Assembly (NCBI GenBank): GCA_947447665.1
Contig: CANFJX010000003.1
Location: forward strand, 186,001 to 250,000
Direction: 5' to 3'
Source: Bacteriovoracaceae bacterium
GTDB taxonomy: Bacteria > Bdellovibrionota > UBA1018
DNA length: 64,000 bases
Shown: positions 8,341 to 17,684 of the stretch, piece after piece
How the letters are laid out: each line of letters opens with the position of its first letter
Position numbering within the stretch: the stretch's first letter is position 1
Program-made: the position numbers and the translations under genes
The notes under the pieces: generated by a model
Seen by the model: only the letters and a program-made list of their open reading frames with translations
Told to the model about the DNA's origin: nothing
Databases searched by the model: none

Positions 8341-10347
8341 TTAGGGTTCTGAAAGGATGAGGCGGATAGTAGATCCCTCAACGAGGCTTTTTCCAGGAGG
8401 CGGCGTTTGGGACGTAACCACTCCGGAGCCTATCATTTCCCAGCGAAAACGACGCCCCTTGAACTCCCTTAAGACCTCACGAGGAGTTAATCCCTGAAAG
8501 GAGGGAACTATATCGTGAGATAAACCGCCCGCAACAGACTCATCGGCAGAGCCCCCTGCTTGAGCCAACACATCAGGTGAAGTCTCCGGGGCAGCTTGCC
8601 GTGTTTGGACCCGATCCGCAATCGACTCACCCCGCACCAGCACTGGATCACGACTTAAGTTCAATGGCAGATTCACAGGCAAACTGCAGCGATTAGCTGC
8701 TGCAGCCAAAACCTCTTTAAAAAGGGGAGCCGCTGTTTCTGAAGCATAATAGCTTCCCTTCGGCTCAACAATCGATGTGAAAATCACAATCTTGGGTTCA
8801 ATACCCACAGGAAATCCAATAAATGAGGCAATGTACTTTTCACGTGAGTACCTGCCTGTTTCTGAATCAACCATTTGAGCAGTGCCTGTTTTCCCCGCCA
8901 CCCGAAAACCCGGTAATGCTGCCTTAACTCCAGTGCCTCCCTCTTCGGTAACCGACTCGAGAGCGTCGATCAATTCATGACTCACTCTTTGAGAAAAGAT
9001 CCGCACGGGCGGCTCACCTGTTGGAACTTGTCCAGAATTTTTCAAAATCGAGGGTTGAACCAAAAGTCCGCCATTAAGAATAGCTCCATAGGCCCGAACC
9101 ATTTGTAGCGGGGTAACCAAAATGCCTTGACCAAAACCGATATTGGCCAAGGTCAGAGGTTGCCAATCTTTTTTCTTAGGGATTCGACCGGCTATTTCCC
9201 CTGGAAATCCCAATCCCGTTTTGCTCCCAAAACCAAAAAGACGCAAAGTACGCAGGTACTTCTCGGTTCCAAGCTTCAAAGCTACTTTGGCTGCTGCCAC
9301 GTTACTTGAAACTTTAAGCATCTTCTTCAAGCTAACCCACTCAAATTTTTCTTTGGCCTCGGCCTCAGAAATTTTATGTTTTTGAATAATGAATGAACCG
9401 TGCTCACCCCAAACTTCATCGCTCATTTTCCAGCCGTGGGAAATAGCACTTGCAGCAAGCATGGCCTTAAGAGTGGAACCGGGCTCATAGCCGTCGGTCA
9501 GTGCACGATTTCTTCGCTGACTCGCAGGGGCCGCCTTATCACTTGGATTAAAACCAGGCTCATTCGCCATCGCAAGAATCTCACCCGAGTCGGCATTCAT
9601 TACAATGACGCTCCCACCTCGGGCCCTCGCCTTTTGAACTGCTAACTTAAGGCTTTGCTCCACTTCGTATTGCAAGGAAGCGTCCAGAGTCAGGGTCACG
9701 GGTTCCCCATCTTGAACGCTTTTTGCAGCGACGGCATCGATAAACGTCGGGCGTCCGAGAGCATCCTTGATCGCTTGCACGGAGGCAACTCGCCCGCGAA
9801 GTCGATCATTCAACCAGAGTTCAACACCCTCAACTCCCTCGACGTCTACATTGACGCTACCGAGGACATGGGAAGCCAAAGCCCCGTGCGGATAAACTCG
9901 GTCGCTTTCTTTCACCAAAAAAAACCCTTCTACTAAGTCCCCTCCCGAATCCGTTAGGTGAGATTTCTTCAAACGTCTCAGTTCAGAATCACTCAAATGA
10001 CGTTTGATCCAGACAAACTCTCGATTCTCGCTCAGCTTGTGAAAAATTTTTGAAAATGGGACATCCGTGCATCGAGACAATAACCTAGCCAAGGCTCTCT
10101 TATTAACGAGCGAATTTGGATTCGCAGCTAGACTGCTAGTTTCCATATTCACTACCAAAGGTTCACCATTTCGATCTAACAGTGGGCCCCGTTGAGGCCT
10201 AATCAGAGAGCGACTCAGATACTGACGGCGAGCCATAGCTTCCAATCTGGGATTCGATAAAATTTGGATGTAAGCGGCTCTGAGCAGAATACAGCTCGCT
10301 AGAAAAAAACAGGACAGCATCAAAGCAGTGAAACGACTCTTCAACAT
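8341..10347 (-). CDS. ftsI: Septal class B penicillin-binding protein FtsI with C-terminal PASTA domain
   Basis: Membrane-anchored DD-transpeptidase that cross-links septal peptidoglycan with FtsW. Residues 1-28 form the membrane anchor, followed by the pedestal domain with RGPLLDRNGEPLV near 53-65. The transpeptidase motifs are STLK at 291-294 (active serine), SSN at 347-349 and KTG at 486-488. After a linker of low complexity, residues from about 617 to 668 look like one PASTA domain (GLTPREVLREFKGR... TPPPGKSLVEGSTIRL). PASTA is absent from E. coli FtsI but occurs in SpoVD/PBP2x-type proteins. It starts 4 bases after ftsL. Confidence 0.95.
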   Translation of the reverse strand: MLKSRFTALMLSCFFLASCILLRAAYIQILSNPRLEAMARRQYLSRSLIRPQRGPLLDRNGEPLVVNMETSSLAANPNSLVNKRALARLLSRCTDVPFSKIFHKLSENREFVWIKRHLSDSELRRLKKSHLTDSGGDLVEGFFLVKESDRVYPHGALASHVLGSVNVDVEGVEGVELWLNDRLRGRVASVQAIKDALGRPTFIDAVAAKSVQDGEPVTLTLDASLQYEVEQSLKLAVQKARARGGSVIVMNADSGEILAMANEPGFNPSDKAAPASQRRNRALTDGYEPGSTLKAMLAASAISHGWKMSDEVWGEHGSFIIQKHKISEAEAKEKFEWVSLKKMLKVSSNVAAAKVALKLGTEKYLRTLRLFGFGSKTGLGFPGEIAGRIPKKKDWQPLTLANIGFGQGILVTPLQMVRAYGAILNGGLLVQPSILKNSGQVPTGEPPVRIFSQRVSHELIDALESVTEEGGTGVKAALPGFRVAGKTGTAQMVDSETGRYSREKYIASFIGFPVGIEPKIVIFTSIVEPKGSYYASETAAPLFKEVLAAAANRCSLPVNLPLNLSRDPVLVRGESIADRVQTRQAAPETSPDVLAQAGGSADESVAGGLSHDIVPSFQGLTPREVLREFKGRRFRWEMIGSGVVTSQTPPPGKSLVEGSTIRLILSEP

Positions 10348-10351
10348 AGAA

Positions 10352-10633
10352 TCAATTTTTTACCTGATTGAATTTTTGTAAATAAATGACCTGACCCGAT
10401 CGGGGCTGAAATAACCCAAACTGATGGTGCGCTAGACTCTCTAATCTCTTGGGCGAACGGAGGGCAGAAACTCTCATCAGCAGCTGCTCTTTCTCTCTAC
10501 GAACCTTAACTAATCCCTGATCTACGTCATGAATGGCGTAAGTCGTCCGAATAATCTTAAGCCTTAACCATACTGTGCCAACTGAAAAAACAGTAACCAC
10601 AGGAATCACCCACAGAGGCATCCACTTTTTCAT
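10352..10633 (-). CDS. ftsL: FtsL-like cell division protein
   Basis: A 93-residue single-pass membrane protein with a short cytoplasmic N-terminus, a hydrophobic helix at about residues 5-22, a heptad-like segment at about 35-55 and a short polar tail. FtsL proteins are poorly conserved and are recognised by this layout and by their place between rsmH and ftsI. Both criteria hold: it overlaps rsmH by 4 bases and ends 4 bases before ftsI. The RSPKRLESLAHHQFGL segment is the usual C-terminal FtsL/DivIC-like motif. It would act with FtsB and FtsQ to activate FtsW-FtsI at the septum. Confidence 0.85.
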   Translation of the reverse strand: MKKWMPLWVIPVVTVFSVGTVWLRLKIIRTTYAIHDVDQGLVKVRREKEQLLMRVSALRSPKRLESLAHHQFGLFQPRSGQVIYLQKFNQVKN

Positions 10634-11565
10634 ACTGGTAACCTCTCTGCGATCCGAAGCTTAGCGCTTCTCGCCCTCGGATTGACACGTAGCTCATCCT
10701 CGTTGGCCTCAATGGGCTTTTTTGTCAGAGCGTGAAAGAAATCTTTATTCTTAAATTGATTTTTTACTTTTCGATCTTCCAAAGAATGAAAGCTAATGAT
10801 CGCTGCTCGCCCACAAGGCAAAACTCGAGTCACAACATCTTGAAGGAGGCGATCCAGCATTTCCATCTCCTCATTCACGGCAATTCTCAGCGCCTGAAAG
10901 GTTCGGGTCGCAACATGGATTTTTCCATGCCGGGCGTAAGGTGGCGTTGCTCGCACCACCAGATCAACCAAGTCTTTTGTAGTCTGAGGAAGCTGCCCTC
11001 TCCTGCGACTTTCGACCATGGAGGCGGCAATCCTCCGGGCGAACCTCTCTTCTCCGAGTTCTCGCAATATTTTCTCGAGCTCTAACTCGGAAGACTGCTG
11101 AAGCAATTCCAAGCAACTTCGCCCTTGAGTTGGATTCAGCCGCATATCGAGAGGACCTTCCCACTGAAAGCTCAGCCCCCGACTCCGATCCTCGAGTTGA
11201 TCACTGGAAAATCCCAAATCAGCCAAAAGTCCAAGAACAGGGCGCTGCGCCAGGAGATGCCCTGCATTCCCAAAATTTTCTTGAAGGATCTCTAACTTTC
11301 CGGCCCGAATCTCCTCTTGGAATCTTAACTTTCCCCGCTGAACGGCCTCCGGGTCTTGATCGAGCGCCAAGATTCGGTGCCGCCTCAAAGCTGGTGTAGC
11401 CTCAAATGCCTTGAGGAATGAAGCTGTATGGCCTCCTCCTCCAAAAGTGCAATCCACTAGCCAACATGAAGGGGAATCTAAAGACGATTGACTGAAAGGC
11501 TCCACTAAAGATTGGACGATTTCCTGAGCAAGAATCGGGACGTGCTTAACTTCAGGGAAACTCAT
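10630..11565 (-). CDS. rsmH: 16S rRNA (cytosine(1402)-N(4))-methyltransferase RsmH (MraW)
   Basis: SAM-dependent methyltransferase acting on C1402 of 16S rRNA, near-universally the first or second gene of the dcw cluster. Motifs visible in the 311 residues are HVPILAQEIVQSL near the start, the SAM loop DCTFGGGGHTASFL near 40, LADLGFSSDQLED near 115, TFQALRIAVNEEM near 225 and the C-terminal ISFHSLEDRKVKNQF and NPRARSAKLR. It overlaps both neighbours by 4 bases, so it belongs to one transcript with the upstream pbp and the downstream ftsL. Confidence 0.97.
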   Translation of the reverse strand: MSFPEVKHVPILAQEIVQSLVEPFSQSSLDSPSCWLVDCTFGGGGHTASFLKAFEATPALRRHRILALDQDPEAVQRGKLRFQEEIRAGKLEILQENFGNAGHLLAQRPVLGLLADLGFSSDQLEDRSRGLSFQWEGPLDMRLNPTQGRSCLELLQQSSELELEKILRELGEERFARRIAASMVESRRRGQLPQTTKDLVDLVVRATPPYARHGKIHVATRTFQALRIAVNEEMEMLDRLLQDVVTRVLPCGRAAIISFHSLEDRKVKNQFKNKDFFHALTKKPIEANEDELRVNPRARSAKLRIAERLPV

Positions 11566-12818
11566 CGCTTCGCAACGCTTTTTTGATCAAAAGCTTCTTT
11601 ATAGAAGCTCTCAATCGCCCGCCGAGCCAGGTAAGAGGACTTAACCCGCCATTGCTTCTCATGAATCGTCAGAGCCGCCACTGCAATCTTACGACTGGCA
11701 GACCCAGCGTAACCCACAAACCAATCATATTTTCCTTTGGGGTCATAACCTGTCAGAGAACCCGTTTTTCCTCCGACATCGAGAAGTGCAAAATGGCTTT
11801 TAAAAAATCCCCGAAAAGAACCGCGAGAAGTCCCGCGAAGTACCGTCTCCTTCATCAATGCCTTGATCTGACGAGCGGTCGAGATATCCATCGTCACGCC
11901 TGAGACCTTGGGAGCGCCGGTGTAGGCAGAAGAACCGTCAGCGCGAGACAGACTCTGAACGAAAAAGGGCTCCATCATGACCCCATTATTTGCAACTGCA
12001 GCTGCCATGAGGGCACCCTGGAGGGGGCTCATGGTATTTTCGGTCGTATAACCCGATGCTGTTTCCGCTAAACCCCAGGAGTCATCGGGAATCGGGGCCC
12101 GACCTTCTTGTACAGGTAAATCAGCAGAAATTTTTCGGTTAAACCCAAATCGAGATGCATAGGTTCGCATCCCGGATGAGCCCACAGTGAAGGCCCCTAC
12201 CTTGCCGAAAACGGTGTTAATGGATCGAGCAAAGGCATCTTTAAAGGTAATAAAATGAGTCCATCGGGTGATGTTAGACTTTAGGATTTGCCCTCGATAA
12301 AGGGTGTGATTTCTCCCGTTGAACGGAATGACAGTGTCTGGGGCGATCTTTCGGCTTTCGATTGCAGCGGTGGCTGTCACGACTTTAAATACAGAAGCTG
12401 AAGGGAAAGAGGCTCTCAGAGCCAAATTACCAGGAGCTCCTTTTTCCCTAGAATAACTGATCATCGACAAAACTTTGCCGCTCTCGGCATCTAGAGCGAC
12501 AAAGGCCCCGTAGTCAGGACTATAAGAACGGAAAAGAGCCTCCATGGTCTTTTGAAGCTTTGAATTGAGGGTATACTCGACTTTAAGTCGAGACCGCTCT
12601 GGCCGCCCAAGATCAAAATCGAGCTCCTCTGGAAATTCATAGAACTTCGCAAACGGTCCGATCGTCTCCGCAAGGCGATCCCGGGTAATCGTAGATTCCT
12701 TTTTCTTGGTCAAACCCGAAGGAAATCTGAACCGACCGGTACCGAAAGAAAAAATTGAATAGACGAAAAAGGAGGCAATGAGGAGAGCCCCAATCTTAAG
12801 AGCTCTAGACTTCTTCAT
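11562..12818 (-). CDS. Single-domain penicillin-binding transpeptidase at head of dcw operon
   Basis: A 418-residue protein with an N-terminal membrane anchor (residues 8-25) and a transpeptidase domain. The SxxK motif is SVFK at 142-145, SxN is SIN at 199-201 and KTG at 351-353, so all catalytic residues are kept. It lacks the class B pedestal seen in FtsI. ATG at 12818 was chosen over longer in-frame starts because the membrane anchor begins there; an AAGGA lies about 11 bases upstream. It overlaps rsmH by 4 bases. It may be a DD-transpeptidase or carboxypeptidase tied to division; the exact role cannot be read from the sequence. Confidence 0.85.
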   Translation of the reverse strand: MKKSRALKIGALLIASFFVYSIFSFGTGRFRFPSGLTKKKESTITRDRLAETIGPFAKFYEFPEELDFDLGRPERSRLKVEYTLNSKLQKTMEALFRSYSPDYGAFVALDAESGKVLSMISYSREKGAPGNLALRASFPSASVFKVVTATAAIESRKIAPDTVIPFNGRNHTLYRGQILKSNITRWTHFITFKDAFARSINTVFGKVGAFTVGSSGMRTYASRFGFNRKISADLPVQEGRAPIPDDSWGLAETASGYTTENTMSPLQGALMAAAVANNGVMMEPFFVQSLSRADGSSAYTGAPKVSGVTMDISTARQIKALMKETVLRGTSRGSFRGFFKSHFALLDVGGKTGSLTGYDPKGKYDWFVGYAGSASRKIAVAALTIHEKQWRVKSSYLARRAIESFYKEAFDQKSVAKR

Positions 12819-13098
12819 ACTTAAGAGTTTCCTTAATCTTGAGGATCGGGTCAAGTCTGGATTTAGGAGAATTCCAGTTTTTTCGTCGCTTTGAAGAAAC
12901 CCTGCTTTTTGACCTCCCAACCCGAAACTCTCCTTCATTCTTACCTTGTCTCCGAAGATTGCAAAATGTAAGCTAGGTTCTGTGCAAACAAAAAAATCAT
13001 TAATCAAACCTGGGCAGGGATTACCCAAGAATCCTTTCATCATTCCAAACAACAATCGAATCTATAGCAATCGAAACAAACAAAAAATTGCTCGAGAC
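12819..13098. other. Divergent intergenic region between pbp and AMP nucleosidase
   Basis: About 280 bases between the dcw operon (minus) and the AMP nucleosidase-mreB operon (plus). It must contain promoters for both directions. I could not pick a convincing -35/-10 pair. The plus-strand frame of the nucleosidase stays open through much of it (from a TTG at 12946), but the residues encoded there do not resemble the family. Confidence 0.5.
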
Positions 13099-13842
13099 AT
13101 GCTGGAGCGATACACCGGAAGCCCCCCCGAACAGTTTGGAAAACAGATTATTTTGACTAATTTCGACTACTATTTGGAGCGATTTCACACCTTGTGCGGA
13201 GATAGCCGCACCCAAGGCTCTGCCATGGGTGTAGTCCATAGCTCATCCGCAGGGGTTTCGATCGTTGACTTTTCGATCGGTTCTCCCACTGCTGCACTCA
13301 TTATCGAGCTTTTGGCTATCATCGACCCAAAAGCAGTCCTATTACTAGGAATGTGCGGCGGTTTACACCGATCCTTAAAAATCGGGGACTTTATTTTACC
13401 CACTGCAGCCATTCGCGACGAGGGAGCATCCCGGCACTTTATGCCGCCCCAAGTTCCTGCACTACCCACATTTAAGATTCAAAAGTTCGTTTCTCAAATC
13501 ATCATCGAAAAGGGAATGGACTACCGAACGGGAGTAGTCCATACGACCGACTATCGGTTCTGGGAATTCGACGAAAAATTTAAAGCTCAACTTTATGAAG
13601 AACGTGCCTTGGCTATTGAGATGGAATCTGCCACTCTTTTCATTGCAGGATTCGCAAGCAAGGTACCGATTGGAGCACTCCTTCTCGTATCTGATCTGCC
13701 CTTAACTAGGGGTGGGATCAAAACTAAGAAGTCTGCCAAAGCGGTTTTCCGCCAGTTTACGGATCTGCATTTGGAAATTGGTATTAAATCAATGAGTGAA
13801 ATTGCCGAAAGAGGCGAACACATTCGACATTACAAGTGGTGA
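13099..13842 (+). CDS. amn: AMP nucleosidase, short form (phosphorylase superfamily)
   Basis: Hydrolyses AMP to adenine and ribose 5-phosphate. The sequence matches the short, about 258-residue family: ERYTGSPPEQFG, ILTNFDYYLERF, IVDFSIGSPTAALI, VLLLGMCGGLHRSLKIGDFILP, VHTTDYRFWEFDE, AIEMESATLF and LLVSDLPLTRGGIKTKKS. The start is uncertain. ATG 13099 is the only ordinary in-frame start near the expected position, yet family similarity seems to begin about 8-10 residues upstream, where no ATG, GTG or TTG exists in frame. A TTG at 12946 would add about 50 unrelated residues. No ribosome site is seen at either place. It lies 9 bases before mreB. Confidence 0.85.
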   Translation: MLERYTGSPPEQFGKQIILTNFDYYLERFHTLCGDSRTQGSAMGVVHSSSAGVSIVDFSIGSPTAALIIELLAIIDPKAVLLLGMCGGLHRSLKIGDFILPTAAIRDEGASRHFMPPQVPALPTFKIQKFVSQIIIEKGMDYRTGVVHTTDYRFWEFDEKFKAQLYEERALAIEMESATLFIAGFASKVPIGALLLVSDLPLTRGGIKTKKSAKAVFRQFTDLHLEIGIKSMSEIAERGEHIRHYKW

Positions 13843-14883
<1,041 letters not shown>

Positions 14884-14902
14884 AAATTAAGTTGGAATCA
14901 GA

Positions 14903-15532
14903 ATGGCTTTTAATCCGAAGGACTATTACTTTAAGAAGGCAAAAACTGAGAACTATGCCGCCCGATCGATCTTCAAGCTTCAGGAAATTGATGAAAGATT
15001 CAAAATTCTAAAGCCTGGCTATCAGGTTTTAGACCTGGGAGCTGCTCCCGGATCCTGGTCTCAGTATGCATCCGAGAAAGTCGGCAAAGCAGGAAAGATC
15101 CTTGGAATTGACCTTCAGCCCATTCAACTAACTATTTCAAACGCTTCTTTCGTCTGTGCTGATCTGAGAGACCTAAACCTTGAGGAGACGATTGAAACCC
15201 ATGGCATTCGACTCCCAGTAGACGTTGTCCTCTCTGATATGGCACCTAAAACGACAGGCATTCGAATCACGGACCAAACCCGATCCGTCGAGCTTTGTGA
15301 ACTCGCTCTAGCCACTGCTGAAAAGTTCCTTAAGCAACGGGGAACTTTTGTCTGTAAGCTTTTTCACAGCGAAGAGTTCGAAGGATTTAGAAATGGACTA
15401 AGAAGTCGATTCGGGCGGGTTGAAATCCTCAGACCCAAAAGCACCCGAAAAGAGAGCAAGGAAATCTTTTTTATTGCGACTCTATTCCAAGCTAAGACGC
15501 AAGGCGCTCGAAAGGAAGGATTAACCTCATGA
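14903..15532 (+). CDS. rlmE: 23S rRNA (uridine-2'-O)-methyltransferase RlmE (FtsJ/RrmJ)
   Basis: Methylates U2552 in the 23S rRNA A-loop using SAM. The 209-residue protein begins with KDYYFKKAKTENYAARSIFKL, which holds the first catalytic lysine region. The SAM motif VLDLGAAPGSWSQYAS is near residue 48, VLSDMAPKTTGI near 115 and VCKLFHSEEFEGF near 150. The KDKE catalytic set of the family appears complete. It sits 19 bases after mreB and overlaps the next gene by 4 bases. Confidence 0.94.
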   Translation: MAFNPKDYYFKKAKTENYAARSIFKLQEIDERFKILKPGYQVLDLGAAPGSWSQYASEKVGKAGKILGIDLQPIQLTISNASFVCADLRDLNLEETIETHGIRLPVDVVLSDMAPKTTGIRITDQTRSVELCELALATAEKFLKQRGTFVCKLFHSEEFEGFRNGLRSRFGRVEILRPKSTRKESKEIFFIATLFQAKTQGARKEGLTS

Positions 15533-16200
15533 AAGTGTTTTCAAACTTAGCCATGAGTCTCGACGGTAAAATTGCTACTCGGAGTCGAGAGCTTTTTTTA
15601 CTTGGCACCCCTCGCGACCATCAGGAAATGCAACGACTCCGAAAGCAAGCAGACGCGATTCTCATCGGCGCCTCGACCCTCAGGAGCTATAAGAAGCCCA
15701 ACCTCATCTCCAAAGCCAAAACTCAACCGATCAATGCGCTCCTGAGCACCCATCTCGATGGGATTTCTCCTCACTGGCCATTTTTTCAAGACCCAAAGGT
15801 CCATCGAGTCCTTTTCGTCGGACATACCTTGTCCCCCGCTCGCGCCAAAAAATTTGAAAAAACTTCAGAGTTGGTCCTTCTCAAACCGCCCACAAAAAAA
15901 AAGCCTGCTTCCGTTCAAATCGTGGAATGGTTTAAGAAGCGCGGGACCAAGAGCCTCCTGATCGAGGGCGGCGGCGGCATCATGTGGGACTTCTCTAGTG
16001 CTCACCTCATTCAAGAATACCACGTAACTTTGACCCCCAAGATTATCGGAGGAGCTACAGCTGCGACCCTCGTCGATGGTCGGGGCTTCTTGCCAAAAGA
16101 AATACTCAATCTAAAATTGAAGCAATGTCGAGTGATTGGGAATGAGATTTATCTCGTTTATCAAGCCCTTAGAAGCTCGCTTGAGGCGACTTCCCGATAA
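15529..16200 (+). CDS. RibD C-terminal-domain reductase-like protein
   Basis: A 223-residue protein of the dihydrofolate reductase-like RibD C-terminal family, which reduces pyrimidine ribityl intermediates with NADPH. Motifs are NLAMSLDGKIATRSRE at the start, RKQADAILIGASTLRSY near 40 and LLIEGGGGIMWDF near 145, followed by TLTPKIIGGATAATLVDGRG. The deaminase domain of full-length RibD is missing, so this is a stand-alone reductase, perhaps for riboflavin synthesis or another pteridine-like substrate. It overlaps rlmE by 4 bases. Its 3' end overlaps the 3' end of the convergent PAP2 gene by 40 bases. Confidence 0.85.
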   Translation: MKVFSNLAMSLDGKIATRSRELFLLGTPRDHQEMQRLRKQADAILIGASTLRSYKKPNLISKAKTQPINALLSTHLDGISPHWPFFQDPKVHRVLFVGHTLSPARAKKFEKTSELVLLKPPTKKKPASVQIVEWFKKRGTKSLLIEGGGGIMWDFSSAHLIQEYHVTLTPKIIGGATAATLVDGRGFLPKEILNLKLKQCRVIGNEIYLVYQALRSSLEATSR

Positions 16201-16856
16201 GCAATATATCGATGAAAAATCCAATAAGTCCCTAGCGCCATAAAAAAGCCGCTAAAAACATCCACCATATAATGCTGCTTAGTGGTCAGGGTAGACAGTG
16301 CAATCAGGGTCCCCCAGATAAAGAAAAATGGAAACTTACCTCTTTGATCATCTAAAAATATAAATACCGACAGGTAGACACTACTGACGTGCAAACTGGG
16401 GCAACAGTTGGCCGCGGTGTCGGCAGTCCTGAGCAAATTAAAAATAAAATAAGTGACGCCGTCCACATTTTCCGTCAAAGGAAACAATTCTCGGGGATAT
16501 GTCGTTGGCCAGACAATGAAAATAAGTACGCTAATGGTCTGCAAAAACAAAAAAGAATAGAAATATTTATTGAGATTAACTAAGTCACGACAAGTGAAAT
16601 AGACTACTGGGAAAAACAAGTATTCACTAATATAGAACCAAACGCTCAACGGAATAAACGGGACAGCTTCATCGATCCACCACATCGGTAGAAGGCGGGG
16701 AGGGTAGAGATGGAAATGGTTCGAGCCCAAATACAGAACTGTAGCAATCAGAGCAAGCAAGAACCCCACCCGATTCTTATTCGCTCGGGTCATAAAAACT
16801 GGAAGAGACCACTGCGCCAGAACGGTTTTAAATTGCGCAGGCAGTTCAGAGGTCAT
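16161..16856 (-). CDS. PAP2-family membrane protein (inositolphosphotransferase/phosphatase-like)
   Basis: Polytopic membrane protein, about 231 residues with six hydrophobic segments. The PAP2 signatures are CCPSLHVSSVYLS and, after one helix, TTKQHYMVDVFSGFF, which provide the catalytic histidines. This arrangement resembles the Aur1/Ipt1-like branch that acts on lipid-linked head groups. ATG 16856 was chosen because it overlaps the tlpA stop in an ATGA junction; a GTG at 16868 is possible. The substrate is not visible from context. Its 3' end overlaps the convergent reductase gene. Confidence 0.85.
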   Translation of the reverse strand: MTSELPAQFKTVLAQWSLPVFMTRANKNRVGFLLALIATVLYLGSNHFHLYPPRLLPMWWIDEAVPFIPLSVWFYISEYLFFPVVYFTCRDLVNLNKYFYSFLFLQTISVLIFIVWPTTYPRELFPLTENVDGVTYFIFNLLRTADTAANCCPSLHVSSVYLSVFIFLDDQRGKFPFFFIWGTLIALSTLTTKQHYMVDVFSGFFMALGTYWIFHRYIAYREVASSELLRA

Positions 16857-17437
16857 CGAGCTAACCACCGCTGAACGAGCTCGGTGGTCTCTTTAGAAAA
16901 CCAATCCTGTCCACCTTCTTTCAGAAAAAGTACTTTACGATTTTTATCAAAAACAACATTCGATGGTATCGCATGGACATCAAATAATTCTGCGACTTTG
17001 CCATCTAAATCCTTAAACAGAGGAAACTCTATTTTATACTTCACCTTAGTCTTTTCAATCGCTCCGTCGGGGTTTTCATCGAGATTCACACCGACCACTT
17101 CAAATCCGGCGCTATGAAATTGGTTTCTAAGCCGAACCAGGGATGGCATCTCCTCCATACACGCATCACACCAAGTCGCCCAAAAAGTGAGTAAAATCAC
17201 CTGAGCAGGGACTTCCGAAATCGGCACTGCAAGGCCCCCCGGGGATGAAGTTAAAGAAAAAATAGGGAGGATACTTCCAACCTTGACCTCAGCCGAACGC
17301 GGTATTTCGACTCCTGGAGTGGTAACCGAGTGCTTCAAAATAGTGAGTGCAATGACTACCACAGTCAAAATAATTAAGACTGGAAGCAGGACCTTCTTAA
17401 AACCCAATTTAATACTTTCGTTAGGTGAAGCTTTCAT
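16853..17437 (-). CDS. TlpA/ResA-like membrane-anchored thioredoxin
   Basis: A 194-residue protein with one N-terminal membrane helix (about residues 15-34) and a thioredoxin-like domain facing the periplasm. The redox motif is WCDAC with cysteines at about 90 and 93, inside LLTFWATWCDACMEEMPSL, and the cis-proline region is DVHAIPSNVVFD. Proteins of this type reduce periplasmic disulfides, often for cytochrome c maturation, although no ccm gene is nearby. ATG 17437 is preferred: TAGGA lies 6 bases upstream, and longer starts run into the divergent gene. Coupled to the PAP2 gene by ATGA. Confidence 0.9.
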   Translation of the reverse strand: MKASPNESIKLGFKKVLLPVLIILTVVVIALTILKHSVTTPGVEIPRSAEVKVGSILPIFSLTSSPGGLAVPISEVPAQVILLTFWATWCDACMEEMPSLVRLRNQFHSAGFEVVGVNLDENPDGAIEKTKVKYKIEFPLFKDLDGKVAELFDVHAIPSNVVFDKNRKVLFLKEGGQDWFSKETTELVQRWLAR

Positions 17438-17454
17438 AAGTAATCCTACCATTA

Positions 17455-17460
17455 TATGAT
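17455..17460 (+). promoter_or_regulatory. Candidate -10 box (TATGAT) 7 bases before ATG 17468
   Basis: TATGAT matches the -10 consensus at 5 of 6 bases and ends 7 bases before ATG 17468, where transcription would begin at or next to the start codon. No Shine-Dalgarno sequence is present and no good -35 hexamer is seen. Suggestive only. Confidence 0.35.
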
Positions 17461-17467
17461 TAAAAGT

Positions 17468-17677
17468 ATGACGAAGGCCAGCAAAAGCCAATTAGCGGAG
17501 AGGGGTCAAGCGATCGTAGAGTACCTAATCATGCTCACCGTTGCTTTGTCCCTGGTGGCTGCATTCGGATCCAGTTTACGAGGGGCGCTCATCGGACTTT
17601 GGAGCTTTTACACAAAAAGCATCTCCGCAGGCTGCCCCACAGGATGCCCCCCTAATGCGAACTACCTTCTCCGCTAG
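17468..17677 (+). CDS. Flp-type pilin-like small protein
   Basis: A 69-residue protein with the class III/type IVb pilin layout: short basic leader, then ERGQAIVEYLIMLTVALSL, where G|QAIVEY would be the prepilin peptidase site with Glu at position +5, followed by a 20-residue hydrophobic helix. The tail is unusual: SAGCPTGCPPNANYLL, with two cysteines. No tad secretion gene is nearby. The alternative start at 17456 adds four residues; neither has a ribosome site. It is divergent from tlpA and ends 7 bases before the convergent hutI. It could also be a TadE-like or pseudopilin protein. Confidence 0.65.
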   Translation: MTKASKSQLAERGQAIVEYLIMLTVALSLVAAFGSSLRGALIGLWSFYTKSISAGCPTGCPPNANYLLR

Positions 17678-17684
17678 AGCCCCA

